Below are positions 23,067 to 35,160 of a stretch of 64,000 bases of DNA, in pieces (the first letter of the stretch is position 1; every line of letters begins with the position of its first letter). Origin of the DNA: Isoetes taiwanensis (lineage: Eukaryota > Streptophyta > Lycopodiopsida > Isoetales > Isoetaceae); assembly GCA_021234155.1 (NCBI GenBank), contig JAJEKV010000034.1, positions 7,610,028 to 7,674,027 on the forward strand. The letters run 5' to 3'. The position numbers and the translations under genes are program-made. The notes under the pieces are model-generated. The model searched no databases and was not told the DNA's origin. It worked only from the letters and a program-made list of their open reading frames with translations.

Positions 23067-23944
23067 CTAACCATACCATGCCAATGAACATGCTTCATTC
23101 ACCCTGGTAACTTCCTGCTGCTTTGATACTACTGATTGCTCAGATTTTAAACCTTTAGCTTGATATTTCTTGCTTGGGGGTGTTTTTGAAGGAGTTACTT
23201 TCCGTTTCTTACAGGATCTTCTGTTAAGACTCTTTAATTTCTACCTTACTTTTGTCCTGGAGAACTGTTTTCTCTTCTGGAACAACTTGTTTTTTTCCTT
23301 GGACGCCGGTGGCAATGTGACAGGTGCAGGAACAACTGCAATGGAAACAAATTTAGCAATAAAAGAAAAGCACTTCCAACAACTTTGCATGGCATGCCTT
23401 ACCTTCTTCCAACTCTATGGATTGTATCGCTATAAGAGCAGTGCATGCAGCTCTAATTTCAGCATCTTTTTTGTTTTTTGAAGCACCGCCTGAATAAAAT
23501 GTGCCATTCTCTACAGTAGTAATAAAGGTTAATGAATGATCCTCCCCAGATTTCGCAGAACAGTAGATAGGATGCATTATATTTTTACAAAGGCCAGATT
23601 GCTGCTGCACAAAAAGAGAACATAGAAAATTATACGCAACTAAATAAAGGAAAGTATATTGATGAGGCATGAGCAAACGAATATCTGTATCTCACCAATT
23701 GAGATTGTCCAACAGGAACATTTTCAGTTTTAAGAATGGCATCAAGGGCTATCTTTACAGCTGCATGCTCCACAGCCTTCAAATTTGGAAACCCTGGACC
23801 AGGTTCATAGCTAGAGCCATTAACAATCACAGTAGCCTTGAACTTTGGTTCATGGGAGGCCCCTTCCTTTACTGAGTCATATATAGGGGAAGGCCAAGAA
23901 AACTTTTGTGTGTACTCCTGAAGTTAGCTCTTGTACATTGCTTC
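23067..23944 (-). pseudogene. DRB-type double-stranded-RNA-binding protein gene, decayed
   Basis: Three exons with consensus junctions are visible: 23944-23696, 23604-23403 and 23335-23067. Exon 1 carries the first dsRBD (EPKFKATVIVNG, GPGFPNLKAVEHAAVKIA). Exon 2 carries the second (SGLCKN, TTVENGTFYSGGASKNKKDA, ALIAIQS), matching plant DRB/HYL1 proteins, which bind dsRNA with Dicer-like enzymes in small-RNA pathways. Exon 3 has a Lys/Arg-rich tail (KKRKVTPSKTPPSKK). Lesions: the ATG at 23938 is followed four codons later by TAA (23926-23924) where the family has Gln. The second dsRBD lacks most of its first helix, jumping from GLCKN straight to IMHPIY. Exon 3 has an in-frame TAG at 23243-23241, and an alternative frame after the A7 run also looks coding. 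Splice phases are preserved, so the locus descends from an intact gene, not a retrocopy. Confidence 0.75.
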
Positions 23945-25959
23945 CTGTAAGCCAGCAAGCCATTCATTAAAAAACATCCATATAATCAGCTAGAACTTTA
24001 CTGCTATCCTTCAAGTCTTGCTTATTCGATTGCTAATTCTTACATTCTCTTATGTATCAAAGACTATTTGGAACCTACGAAAGACCTTACTATTCCATGA
24101 GACCAAAATATGAAAGTGGTGTATAAAGTTGAGATTAACAAAGACCTGCAAAGAAAATAGCATAATTAAATGCAGCAAGTGAAATTTAAAAGCTTCAGAA
24201 TGTGCATCTGCTAGATAAGGAGAAGACAATACAAAATAACGTGATTCTTCACGCTGGCAATATTTATTGTCCTCTACAAAGTATGGGCCTGATGAAACTC
24301 AGCAATTGCACACAGTTTCAAATTCTCTCATAACTTAAGTGAGGTATTCCAACATAAATGGACAATTTTTGAGATCCTATATTCTCTGATTTATGCTGGG
24401 CATGCAACTCATTGGCCATACATATATCCTTTTGCATGATCTGGATATAATTCAAAACATTTTCTACAACACGCATTCAGCAGAGCATAAATGTAGGTCT
24501 AGAAATCAAAATTTTAACTATAGACTGACCTTTTGAAAAGAGCAAGATTGTTACAGCATTGCTTACAACAGACTGCAGAGCTCATATTTCTTTGTCTTGC
24601 AAAATAGCTTATCCCATCCAACGAAGATTAAAGTGTTGCCCAGACCTCCATTTTCAACGTCAGACACAGTAGAAGTAACATGCTAGCACATGCCAGCTAG
24701 CAAATGTAAAGGATCGATTCATGTTGTTCTCTAATTCCTAAGATGCAAAGGTCTCTAATTCTTAACACGCTCCATTCATGCATGCCTATAAAGATATGGG
24801 GCTATAAAAGCCCATGCTAAGTGTCCATGTCAAGATAATAGGGTCTCCAAGCAGCTTTAATTCCATGCATGTATAATGAAAATAATTGTAAATATATGTT
24901 CTACAAATTCAGGTTTAAACCCTAGTATATGCATCATTTATCTCATGAATTTACAGTCTGATCTTTACCTAAGCTGCAAGTGGAGGCATGGCAGTGTCAT
25001 TTCCCAGGCATTTCCATTATACAATTTTATGTAGACTCTTGAGTGCAGGCATGCTATATATTTCTGTAAAAAAAACCAGCAAGTCAGCCCCCTTTCATGT
25101 AGCTAAAGAGATCCATCAAGTAATTATAAATTGACAAATTGTTATTTGGCCTGGAACACTTTGTGTACCTCATAAATCTTCAGCATTTTCAACGTAGAAG
25201 TTTGACGTACCTTGCAAGTGCAAGCTGTGTTTTGCCAAAAAGGAGCAACCGTTGAAAAGCCATGCTCAAGGCTCAAATAATGATGCAACTTACAGAAAAT
25301 GATATGCAAGAACTAACTCGCATCCATTGCAATGCTTATAACAATTCGACAGTGATCTTCGAAGCAGAAAGTGTTACGGATTAGCTACAAAAAAGAAAAG
25401 GAAAGCAACAGAGTGTGCGCGACAAAAGGGGCTAAGAATCTAACGTTTGGGCCACCAATCCGCAAAATGAAGCTGATTTGAAGCTTGCAGAGGTGAATCC
25501 GGCATGAACCCAGTAATAAAATCCTTCTGGGCAGTGTGGTTTAGCACAAAGAAAAACGATCTGATCATAAATCTCGAAGGCTGCTAAGGAATATTTGTTG
25601 CCTGTTGAAGATATCCTGCAAGCAATTATCATGAGCCTCTGCACACCACAAATATGAAAAAGTAATCTGCTTACCTGTTTTCCATCATGCTGCAAGGATT
25701 TCGAAAAGATCAGTGTAGGCAAGCTCGGCCGTTGAGGTAACCCAAAAAATGAAAGCTTCACAGTCTGGAAGCCTGAACCGACAGGTTTTAACATGCAAAA
25801 CGAAGCAAAAGGAAATCGTGGCATGCATCTTCTCGACAGCTGCGATCGGATAAGAAGAGCCGAAAGAGGAAAGCTCATCAAAATTGGTCCCCGAATCATT
25901 AAAGGGAAAAATCTTTATTTTTGGGTTCAGAATATTTCTGACTGCCAAACTCTCTATAA
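23945..25959. other. stretch upstream of the DRB-like locus, no supported gene
   Basis: May contain the 5' UTR intron of the DRB-like gene, since its first coding exon begins right after an acceptor (ttacag). A splice-like minus boundary lies at about 25680 (AACAG|gtaagcag). No other exon was recognised. Confidence 0.35.
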
Positions 25960-26024
25960 CCTTAGGCAACTGGCCTGAAAAAAAAATCCAAAAAGTTTTC
26001 CACTTGCTGGAAAAACCAAATTTA
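25960..26024 (-). repeat. module A, copy 2
   Basis: Shares atccaaaaagttttccac and gaaaaaccaaattt with copies at 8888-8957 and 56566-56640 in the same orientation. Its right edge runs straight into the ATAG microsatellite. Confidence 0.6.
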
Positions 26025-26191
<167 letters not shown>

Positions 26192-26800
26192 CCTCAAGAA
26201 TGCCATGATAATAATATTATATGTATTTTTAGCTCTTATTGATTTTAATAATTTGTTCTGTTCAGATCAAAAATATGATACTTACTAAAGTTCAAAGTTG
26301 CTTTCTAAACTAATTCTCAGTTTCGTCTATTTAAAATAAAACTTTTTATCTAAAATAACTCTGTATAACTAAAATGTTATTTTTTTCTAAACTAATTCTC
26401 AGTTTCCTCTATTTAGAATTAATTTTTTGTCTAAAATAACTCTGTATAATTAAAATGTTATTTTTTTTGAAACTATTTAAAGAAAGTTTTAGATTGAAAT
26501 TAATTAAATGATTATGTTTATGTGTAATAAAAAAGTGAATCACCTTGTTAACCCTCCACATGTGCAGGCAGAGAAGTTACATGTATATATTACTAGTTTT
26601 ATGTTAGCTTATTTCTGTTATTGTTATTATTTGCTAGTTTTACGTTAGCTTATTCTCTTATTGTTAGTGTTTATTGGTTTTATGTTAGCTTGTTTCTCTC
26701 TGACTATGGCTTTATATTTTTAGAACATGAATTCAGCATGTGAGCTGGTGCACAAAGTGCTAATAGATGAGCAAAAAGCCTAGGGCTTCGAACGGAAAAA
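26192..26800 (-). repeat. module B, copy 2 (inverted), joined to one palindrome arm
   Basis: 26192-26630 is the reverse complement of 8958-9395. It continues at 26590-26800 into the same tagttttatgttagctt units, gtggcttta-like sequence and tgaattcagcatgtgagctg arm found once per side in the palindrome at 4824-5192. Here only one arm is present. Confidence 0.75.
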
Positions 26801-29231
26801 GCAGCACGTCAATTCGCATATTAGATAAAGCTCATTTTGACAAGGTGTTCAAACAAGAAAAGCTTCTTCGAGGCGCTTTGAATCATGAAGGCAAGTTTGT
26901 GCATCACAAACTCTTTGTCTTATGGCATTGCCACTATAGGTTATGTCCTCAAGATCTAGAAAGACAAGACATAAGACCCCAAACCTCTTTTACACAAAAG
27001 CAGGCCATAAACTTTTCTCAACAACAATTTAATACAACATCACCACAAGAAAACATGGAAATTTCCTAGAAAACAACTTAATACAATAGAAACATGAGAG
27101 AAATGGGAATTTTTGTCGGGCCAAAAATAAACAAGTTTTTCCAACAAGTTTATGCAATATAAACAAGTTTTTCCAGAGATCAACTTAAAAGCAATATAAA
27201 TGAGAGAATTTTTGGAGAGAAATAGTATACTATCCCAACAAGTTTATGCCATATAAACACGAAAGAAACTCAAGAAAAAGGGGAAACAATATTTGGCCAT
27301 TGGAGGGAATCGAACTAGCAATCACATGTTGCAAACCACAAAAGCTAGCTACAAAACCAACAACAAATTCTTAGTAAAACCAAACAAATAATACATTTAA
27401 ATGGGTCATGCGATTAACCAGGATCCAACATCCTCTAACAAAAACCTCTCAGACAACGGTGGCCGCCAAAGCTGACGCTAATTGGGCATGTCGCCGGAGA
27501 AATGGATGGAGGCTTCACATAGCTAGACGAGAACTTGAAGGATACAAAGAACCTAGACCAAACCGAGCATATCAGCTTGAAATCCAGAGAGCAATGGACA
27601 GGTTGTTTCACAATCCCAAATAGTAGTTCTAGTGTGAAATTGAATTCTAGTACTCAAGAATGCCGGTTCCACCTGCATAGAGCAAAAAAACCTCTTAGAT
27701 CGAATTCAAAATGATTCATCACCACAAACCTTTAAGGAACAGAAAAGCAAGAATCGAGTACACATACTACTGATCATGTATGACAAGAATCAAAAGAAAA
27801 AGTAAATCGACAACTACAAGAACGAATATCTAGATAAGAACAAAAAGCATTAATTAAATAAACTACCACAATATGCTCTATCTTGTACAAGACTCTGCCT
27901 ATGACTAAGAACGCATTTCTACCTTGTGCAAGACTCTGTCTAAGACTAAGAAAGCATCTTCAACAACAAGCTAAGAATCCCAACATACTTAGAATCACTA
28001 AACCATCTAGGAAAGGAAAATGTAAGAAGACAAGAAAACCGATTTCGCCCAGCTTGGCGATGCTGGGGCAGTTGGATAGGCTGGGTGCAGGTCAAGGAGG
28101 GCCTACGATAGGAAAAAATAAGGCAAGAGAAAGGCAGAGGTAATCACAGCCATGGTATAGAAGGAAAGAAAAGGCTGAAAAAACAATAGAGAATAGGAGG
28201 CCAGAAAGTTGAGGCGACTGATAGCAAGGCCGATCTGCAATCAAGACCCAAGATAAGAACAAAAAGGGAATGGGGCGGCTGACAGATCGGCAGGATGCCC
28301 ACAACGGATATGCAAGATGAAGAAACACAGAGATAAGCAATCTAGGAAGGAGAAATGCAGAGATAAGAGGCAAGCACAGATAGATTTATTAAGGGATCAG
28401 CTCATCAGGGCAGTACCATCGACCCATGAGGTGCAGGCGCCACCCTAAGACCAATCCAATAGATGCATGACCAAGCAGCAATACATGTGTTAGGAATTGA
28501 TGAAGTAGGAAACTCCGCACAACAATGAATTCAGCTCAGAGGAAATGCCGTTGAAGGAAAGGACACCTTCATCCGGAGATCACAACCTTTTAAGGAGGAC
28601 AACGCCATTAAATAAATAAATAAATAAATAAATAAATTTATTAACCATGCTTCTTGAGACCCTAATGGGCTATGAAGCAGGGTGGAAGCACACTATAGTG
28701 GTTCGATTAGCTTGTCCCCCTTGTCCCCCCCAAAATAGTTAAAGAAGTAGCTCGTTCCCTTACTAATTTCTTTTGGCCTTTTATGGCAACAACCATGCCA
28801 CGTAGAAAATTTTTAAAATTTTCCAAGAACCTCGGGCCAAAAGTTCCGTCCCAAGAAGCAAGCTCGGTGCTATCAGATAGGTCTCAATGCTTGACCAGAG
28901 GATAGAGGATGATCCCATGAATCAAGACCTACTGATGCAACCATGCCAACACGGTAAACCTATCTTTTACATACGTTTAGTTTTTCTTTCTGTATTACAT
29001 TTGCAACACCATAAACGTTGAGGAGAACTAATGAAATGAAAGCTTCCTTGTTACTAGATTGGAGCAACAGGAGATTTCGGGATGTATAATCTGAGAAGAA
29101 TCCTCGTTGTTTCTATGCTGGGTAATTACGTGATTTTTGGCATCTGGTTTATTTTTTTGCAAACATGACATTAGGCCTGAACCGGTAAGCCTCTCATTAC
29201 TTCTCCATTCTTCCGATAATTATATCTAGTG
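26801..29231. other. gene-free stretch with a possible SINE fragment and a microsatellite
   Basis: No supported coding exon. A perfect (AAAT)n of about 30 bases lies at 28608-28637. A Pol-III-like pair of boxes on minus lies at 27240-27390 (listed separately). The ORFs at 27408-27623, 27883-28143 and 28092-28373 have skewed composition and no recognised product. Confidence 0.4.
27240..27390 (-). repeat. possible tRNA-derived SINE fragment
   Basis: On minus, GTTCGATTCC (27315-27306) matches the Pol III B box, and TAGCTAGCTTTTGTGG about 36 bases upstream resembles an A box. No cloverleaf can be drawn, so it is not a tRNA gene. A tRNA-related SINE head is the best guess; no poly-A tail or target duplication was confirmed. 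Confidence 0.25.
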
Positions 29232-32200
29232 ATGGAAGATACAAATGACAATTCCAAAAGGAAAAGAAAGAGAACAACAGAGCAGAAACTTTGAAAAAAG
29301 AATGCAGAGAAAACGTAGAAAAACAGAATTGATGACTATTATGCAAGAGGGTTCTACTAGTACCAGCCATAGTAAAATTCAAAAGAATAAGATTGTAGCT
29401 AGTTTAGTACTCTTCTTTGTGAGAAAAACTTCTCGAATGGACAAATGAAGCAAAAGAGAGAAGTTCTAAAGGAGTTCATGAAGCAAAAGGAAGTTGCGAG
29501 AGTTTCTTGATGACCAATTCAGAATATGGAGGTGAAGAACCATTTAATTGATAATATTAGAGAAAATATCCAAATGGTAAAATCTTCTACTCAGACAGAT
29601 TCTATGGTCGCAAAGCGAGTGTACTTGGCGATGTCTATTGGACAAGGTTGCACCGGTGAAATTGTTAGTAAGAGAAGTTTGGGAAAAGTTTTGGGAATCC
29701 ATCCAAGAAATATTGCGATTGCAAGGGATAAACACAAGGAGATAGTCACTAATAAAACTGGATGGGTGTTTTATAAAAGGTCAAAGAGGATCGATTCAAT
29801 TGGAAATGATATTATTGAGTTGGTCCAGAATTTTTGGGACATAAATACAAGGGTCTCGCCAAATGTAAAAAGACGTGAGATATAAAAGGTTGGAGAAGAA
29901 TGTTAAAGAGGAGCATGCAACTCATTATCCGGAAGATACACGAGTTAGTTTATTGCCTTATTTTGCGCTTTACTTGTTTCCAAAGTTTTGCTAGCATGTT
30001 TGATGTATTTTATTTGGTTAGATTGAACTCAAATATATGTGTTTGATGAATGGTGTTTGCTAATTTTCCTAAATGATTTAGGCACTATGTAGTTGTGAGA
30101 TACTTGCAAGTTGGAGTCCCAACCATAGTAGTAACTTATGTTTTAGTTCCATGTTACAGTATGCATTTGCGGGTTGCGGTCAAGTTACAAATTCTGATGT
30201 GACATGTTATGGACTTACCTTGCACTTAAAGGCCGTAGTTTTAGAGATAGTTGCGGGTCATAGTCCGAAGTTGCGGTGGCGATTCGCGGTGGCGGTTGCA
30301 AGTTGCGGTGTTAGTTCTAGTTGGCGGTTTTAGGTGACGATGGCGGTGGCGCGATTTCAGTGCGAGTCCGGGTTAGGTGATAGTTCTGACTTACCAAATA
30401 GTAGTAGTCGTAGATGCCACAAATCGACCCGGATGTTTTAGGTGCAATAGATTCAGTTCTAGTTGTAGTTAGTCATTGTGAAGTCTTAGTTTTGCACCTA
30501 AGACATCATGCATGTAAACCCGATTATTACTATTGTTGTTATTATCCAAATCAAATGTTCCTCAAATTCAAAGAGCAATATCCGGCAGTTGAAGATCCGC
30601 CAAAGGGCTTTTGAGAAATTAAAGCCATGGTAATGTATTGAAATTGAAGCAATTTAACTCTTGTTGTTGCATACATCACGTCGCGGTTGCAAATGCTTTT
30701 AGATGGCTTTAATAGATTGAGAAATCAACATGTGAATCCTTTTAAACTGTACATGTGATGTATGTCATCATGTGGGAGATGTGGGAGAAGCTTGTTTTGC
30801 CAAGAGAAAGAAATATAAGACAACTTCTGAGTTGTGGCGATCTATTCTTTGTGCAAAGGAGGAGAACCGAGAATTCCACAAAAAAAGATTGCATAGATGG
30901 AGTTTGCACTAATTGTGGTATATCCCAGCTATCCATATGTCCACTAGAGTTAGCAAACCCCGGAAGGAAGGATCTATTCTGTTGGTTAGAGTCTTGGGAT
31001 TATGAAGAAGGTGGAAAAGATAAGTGGGGAAAGCCAAAGAAAATATCTTGAAGCGTTTGTGGAAAGAAAGCGAGCATGAGCTTTAGTACACAAGTTAATT
31101 GACAGGTTGGCTAAATTTCCTTTGCATAGTTTCAGGCATAAGTGGCAGGCCAAGCAATTTAAGGAGTTGCTGGAAAATCTTCCACCAGGTACTCTTTTGT
31201 CAGTTGTAGATTTTGCTGAGAACTTTAGTATCCAGCTACAAAATCAGGTCCAATCTGCATATTGGACTAGCAAACAGGTTACTATCTTAGTGCATATTAC
31301 ATACTTTGTAGATCCTGTATCAAATGATGTGATGAAGGATACCCATTATTATATATCGGATGACACAAAGCATGATACTTTGTTTGTTCAGCATGCATTT
31401 ATGATGCATTATGAATTTATGCAACAACAAGGAATGGATCCAAATAAACATTGGGTCTTTTCAGATGGAGCAGCATCTCAGTTTAAGGCAGCAAGACCTT
31501 TTTACTTTGTCGGAAGGTATGCACATGCCACACATATACAGATGATGTGGAACTTTTTTTGTTCCAACCATGGGAAAGGGGAGCATGATGGAAAAGCAGA
31601 ATTGAAGAGATGGTTGAGGGAATTGATGAAGAGACGGCAAGATCTGAAAATAGAACGTGCAGCAGATATAGTGAAGATAGCTAGGGAGAGCTTCTCATCT
31701 GTGGCTCCATCATCTAGTGTGAACAAGAAGCCAGTACGAAGATGGTTTTGGGAAGTGGTGGGAGTGAATAGAAACAACCTTTGGGCAGCGAGAGGCGATG
31801 GAGGACACCACGAAACATCCATTACATTTCATGCATTTAATCCAGAATGCCCTACCCAATTGCAGGTAAGGTGTTTGTCATGCTTTTGTGCAAATTGCCT
31901 TGATGCTCAATGGGGTAAATGTATGAACAAAGAGTATGTAGATGATTGGAAGCTTGTAGTTATTGAACCTAGCAAGGTTCTAGCTGATGAATTTGAGCTA
32001 CATAAAAAAAAAGAACAATTTTCTCTTCGTGGTCAGCCATGTTGAGTGATGCCGTAATAATAGTAGGTGATCGTTTCTTTGTGGTAGCTCAAAGGATAAT
32101 GAAGAGGGTGCACTATTTTGGATGGTACTATGCACAAAGACTAAATATGTTGTGGAGGAAGACTTTGAGTTAAATGGACAAACATTTTATAGAGGAGAGG

Positions 32201-32433
32201 AACTTCTTGAAGGTACTTATTTTGAAAAGGTACCAAGATCACGTACAAGCTATGTTTTATGCTCTAATGAGCCAAAGGCGATAGTTTATGCAACCCAAAT
32301 TTGTGCAATTAAAGTGGACATGCCACAAGCAAAACACCGAGTGAAGGGCAAGATCATACACACACTCGGAGAGGGCGATAGTGAGAAGATCTTGGACAAT
32401 CTACCGGATGTATTATCGGATGATGAAGACTAA
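29232..32433 (+). pseudogene. transposase-like gene of an uncharacterised family, frame-broken
   Basis: The coding trail starts at 29232 with a basic segment (MEDTNDNSKRKRKRTTEQK). At 29526-29885 follows a helix-turn-helix-like region (SKRSLGKVLGIHPRN). A frame change leads to RLEKNVKEEHATHYPEDT near 29900. A Cys-containing part follows (DCIDGVCTNCG, 30885-30920). The longest open part, 31080-32045, contains LLSVVDFAENF, VFSDGAASQFK and NFFCSNHGKGEHDG. The spacing of conserved Asp and His/Glu-rich motifs suggests a DDE-type nuclease core. A C-terminal part (NGQTFYRGEELLEG) ends at 32433. Breaks: one base in an A-run near 29872, TGA at 31077-31079, TGA at 32043 and a shift near 32098. I recall similar proteins in invertebrates and some plants without a family name; Sola-like is only a possibility. 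No terminal inverted repeats found. Confidence 0.55.
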
Positions 32434-32872
32434 CACCTACTTGGTACATTTTGTAATGTTAGTTGAATGTAAGGTTACTATTTTAGACATCATTTCCATT
32501 GATACCTTTCACTTGTTGCGGTCACAACTATCTCAATGGATTCATACTGTTGACTCAGATAAATGTTTGCTGAGAATTGCTCTCAGATTTTCATTTATCA
32601 TAATTGCTCAGATTTGCTCAAACAAGGATAAATACTCTTAATCCTAAGCTTTGAATCTACATATGACTATAGCTCATTTCGGCATTTCGGCTTTGTTGTT
32701 CTCATATTTTAGTAATTCTCGGATTTTTGTTGTTCTCATATTTGCTTGTTATTTTGTTATTACGATATTAGTCAAAATTCATACGGACATGAACATTTCC
32801 ATTAGTCAAAATTCATACGTACATGGTTGCTAGGGGAGCATCAAATCTCGAGTAAATTGTTAGAGGATTCAC
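32434..32872. other. 3' flank of the transposase-like gene
   Basis: AT-rich, with a short duplicated phrase (attagtcaaaattcatacg at 32768 and 32802). No gene. Confidence 0.4.
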
Positions 32873-32998
32873 GAACTTCAATATAAGCCGGAACTTCAAT
32901 ATAAGTTGGAACCGCCTTTAGAGCTTACCTAATAGCGAACTTCAATATAAGCTTGGAACTTCAATATAAGTTGAAACTGCCCAGAGCTTACCAAATAC
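32873..32998 (+). repeat. tandem duplication, 64-bp period
   Basis: gaacttcaatataag occurs four times as two pairs, each pair followed by agagcttacc; units begin at 32873 and 32937. Confidence 0.9.
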
Positions 32999-33209
32999 CA
33001 ATGCTATTCAACTGTTATGGGCCTTTTTCAAATTCTTTTTTGAAACAAAAGCAACTCATGTGTGTTGAGAATTTTTGCTTCAATAACCTTCCTATCATAA
33101 AGGTTAGCCTTTGAAATATTCTTGTTCACTAGGGTGCGGTCACAAGCGCACTCTTCAAGGACCATTCAAATTTATTTTATGAGTCCTAAACAATGCACTT
33201 CCCGAAATA

Positions 33210-34735
33210 GCAAATTGCATCCTAAACACCCACTTGGCACACGTGGCACACTTGGCACACGTGGCACAAGTGGCACCCACTTGGCACACGTGGCACGTGG
33301 CACTTCCTTACACCTGGGTGGCAAGTCGGGAGTAATTATGTGTAATAACACTTTGAGATTATGTTGATACCCTTAGGCCTAGGTGGCACCCACTTGGCAC
33401 ACGGCATGTTGATACCCTTAGGCCTAGGTGGCACCCACTTGGCACCGCGTGGCACACGCGGGCACTTCCTTACACCTGGGTGGCAAGTCGGTAATTATGT
33501 GTAATAACACTTTGAGATTATGTTGTATACCCTTAGGCCTAGGTGGCACCCACTTGGCACACGTGGCATGTTGATACCCTTAGGCCTAGGTGGCACCCAC
33601 TTGGCACACGGGGCACTTCCTTACACCTAGGTGGCAAGTCGGTAATTATGTGTAATAACACTTTGAGATTTTGTTGATACCCTTAGGCCTAGGTGGCACC
33701 CACTTGGCACCGCGTGGCATGTTGATACCCTTAGGCCTAGGTGGCACCCACTTGGCACACGTGGCACACGTGGCACTTCCTTACACCTGGGTGGCAAGTC
33801 GGAGTAATTATGTGTAATAACACTTTGAGATTATGTTGATACCCTTAGGCCTAGGTGGCACCCACTTGGCACACGTGGCATGTTGATACCCTTAGGCCTA
33901 GGTGGCACCCACTTGGCACGCGTGGCACACGTGGCACTTCCTTACACCTAGGTGGCAAGTCGGGAGTAATTATGTGTAATAACACTTTGAGATTATGTTG
34001 ATACCCTTAGGCCTAGGTGGCACCCACTTGGCACACGTGGCATGTTGATACCCTTTAGGCCTAGGTGGCACCCACTTGGCACACGTGGCACTTCCTTACA
34101 CCTGGGTGGCAAGTCGGAATTATGTAATTATGTGTAATAACACTTTGAGATTATGTTGATACCCTTAGGCCTAGGTGGCACCCACTTGGCACACGTGGCA
34201 TGTTGATACCCTTAGGCCTAGGTGGCACCCACTTGGCACCGTGGCACACGTGGCACTTCCTTACACCTAGGTGGCAAGTCAGAGTAATTATGTGTAATAA
34301 CACTTTGAGATTATGTTGATACCCTTAGGCCTAGGTGGCACCCACTTGGCACACGTGGGCATGTTGATACCCTTAGGCCTAGGTGGCACCCACTTGGCAC
34401 ACGTGGCACACGTGGCACTTCCTTACACCTAGGTGGCAAGTCAGAGTAATTATGTGTAATAACACTTTGAGATTATGTTGATACCCTTAGGCCTAGGTGG
34501 CACCCACTTGGCACCGCGTGGCATGTTGATACCCTTAGGCCTAGGTGGCACCCACTTGGCACACGTGGCACACGTGGCACTTCCTTACACCTAGGTGGCA
34601 AGTCAGAGTAATTATGTGTAATAACACTTTGAGATTATGTTGATACCCTTAGGCCTAGGTGGCACCCACTTGGCACCGTGGCATGTTGATACCCTTAGGC
34701 CTAGGGTGGCACCTACTTGGCACACGTGGCATGAT
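33210..34735 (+). repeat. satellite-like array, about 160-bp units, CACGTG-rich
   Basis: About nine units. The marker cacttccttacacct recurs at 33301, 33463, 33614, 33774, 33935, 34089, 34254, 34416 and 34578, spaced 151-165 bases. Each unit holds two copies of ggcctaggtggcacccactt, one attatgtgtaataacacttt, and one to three gcacacgtggca motifs. Length differences come mainly from gain or loss of the acacgtggc phrase. CACGTG is the G-box/ABRE core bound by plant bZIP and bHLH factors, so the array holds many potential sites. No ORF is conserved. Confidence 0.95.
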
Positions 34736-35000
34736 GACATGGCATGAAACAACTTGGCTTAGAGATGTAACATTTTTTAAAACAAATAAAAGTAGAATAT
34801 TCTAAGCACTGCCACTTGGACTGGCACATGATGACGGTACTTGTCCACAAGGCATGATGACATGGCATGACGACATGGCATGAAACAACATGGCATGATG
34901 ACATGGCATGAGACAACTTGGCATGGCATGAGACAACTTGACATGAGACAACTTGACATTTTCTTAAAACAAATAAAAGTAGAATATTCTAAGGATCTAT
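34720..35000 (+). repeat. short repeats at the right edge of the array
   Basis: Multiple atgacatggcatga and gagacaacttgacat phrases, with a direct duplication of aaaacaaataaaagtagaat and flanks at 34769 and 34957 (about 187 bases apart). Looks like a second, irregular expansion next to the main array. Confidence 0.8.
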
Positions 35001-35160
35001 CCTTATATAGGTCCTATCGAGCTTTTATTAATGGCTACCTTTTTCGTACAGGATAATAAGTTCCTAGATATAGGATCTATATAGGATGACTATTCATTTC
35101 TGCATGCAAAATTTTGAATAAATAGCGAACAGTCGGATTGCATTGCTTCACAGCTCTAGA

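Noticed and set aside
23924-23926. RNA editing rescuing the DRB-like stop
   Set aside because: C-to-U editing that makes stops or U-to-C that removes them is an organellar process in plants; this is a nuclear intron-containing gene with further lesions.
27408-28373. Several 70-90 aa ORFs
   Set aside because: Overlapping on both strands, skewed composition, no recognisable motif or splice context.
33210-34735. CRISPR-like regular array
   Set aside because: Units are contiguous with no unique spacers, unit length varies, and the DNA is plant-like.
34713-34959. Minus ORFs rich in SCHVVMPCH
   Set aside because: Translations of the atgacatggcatgaaac repeats.
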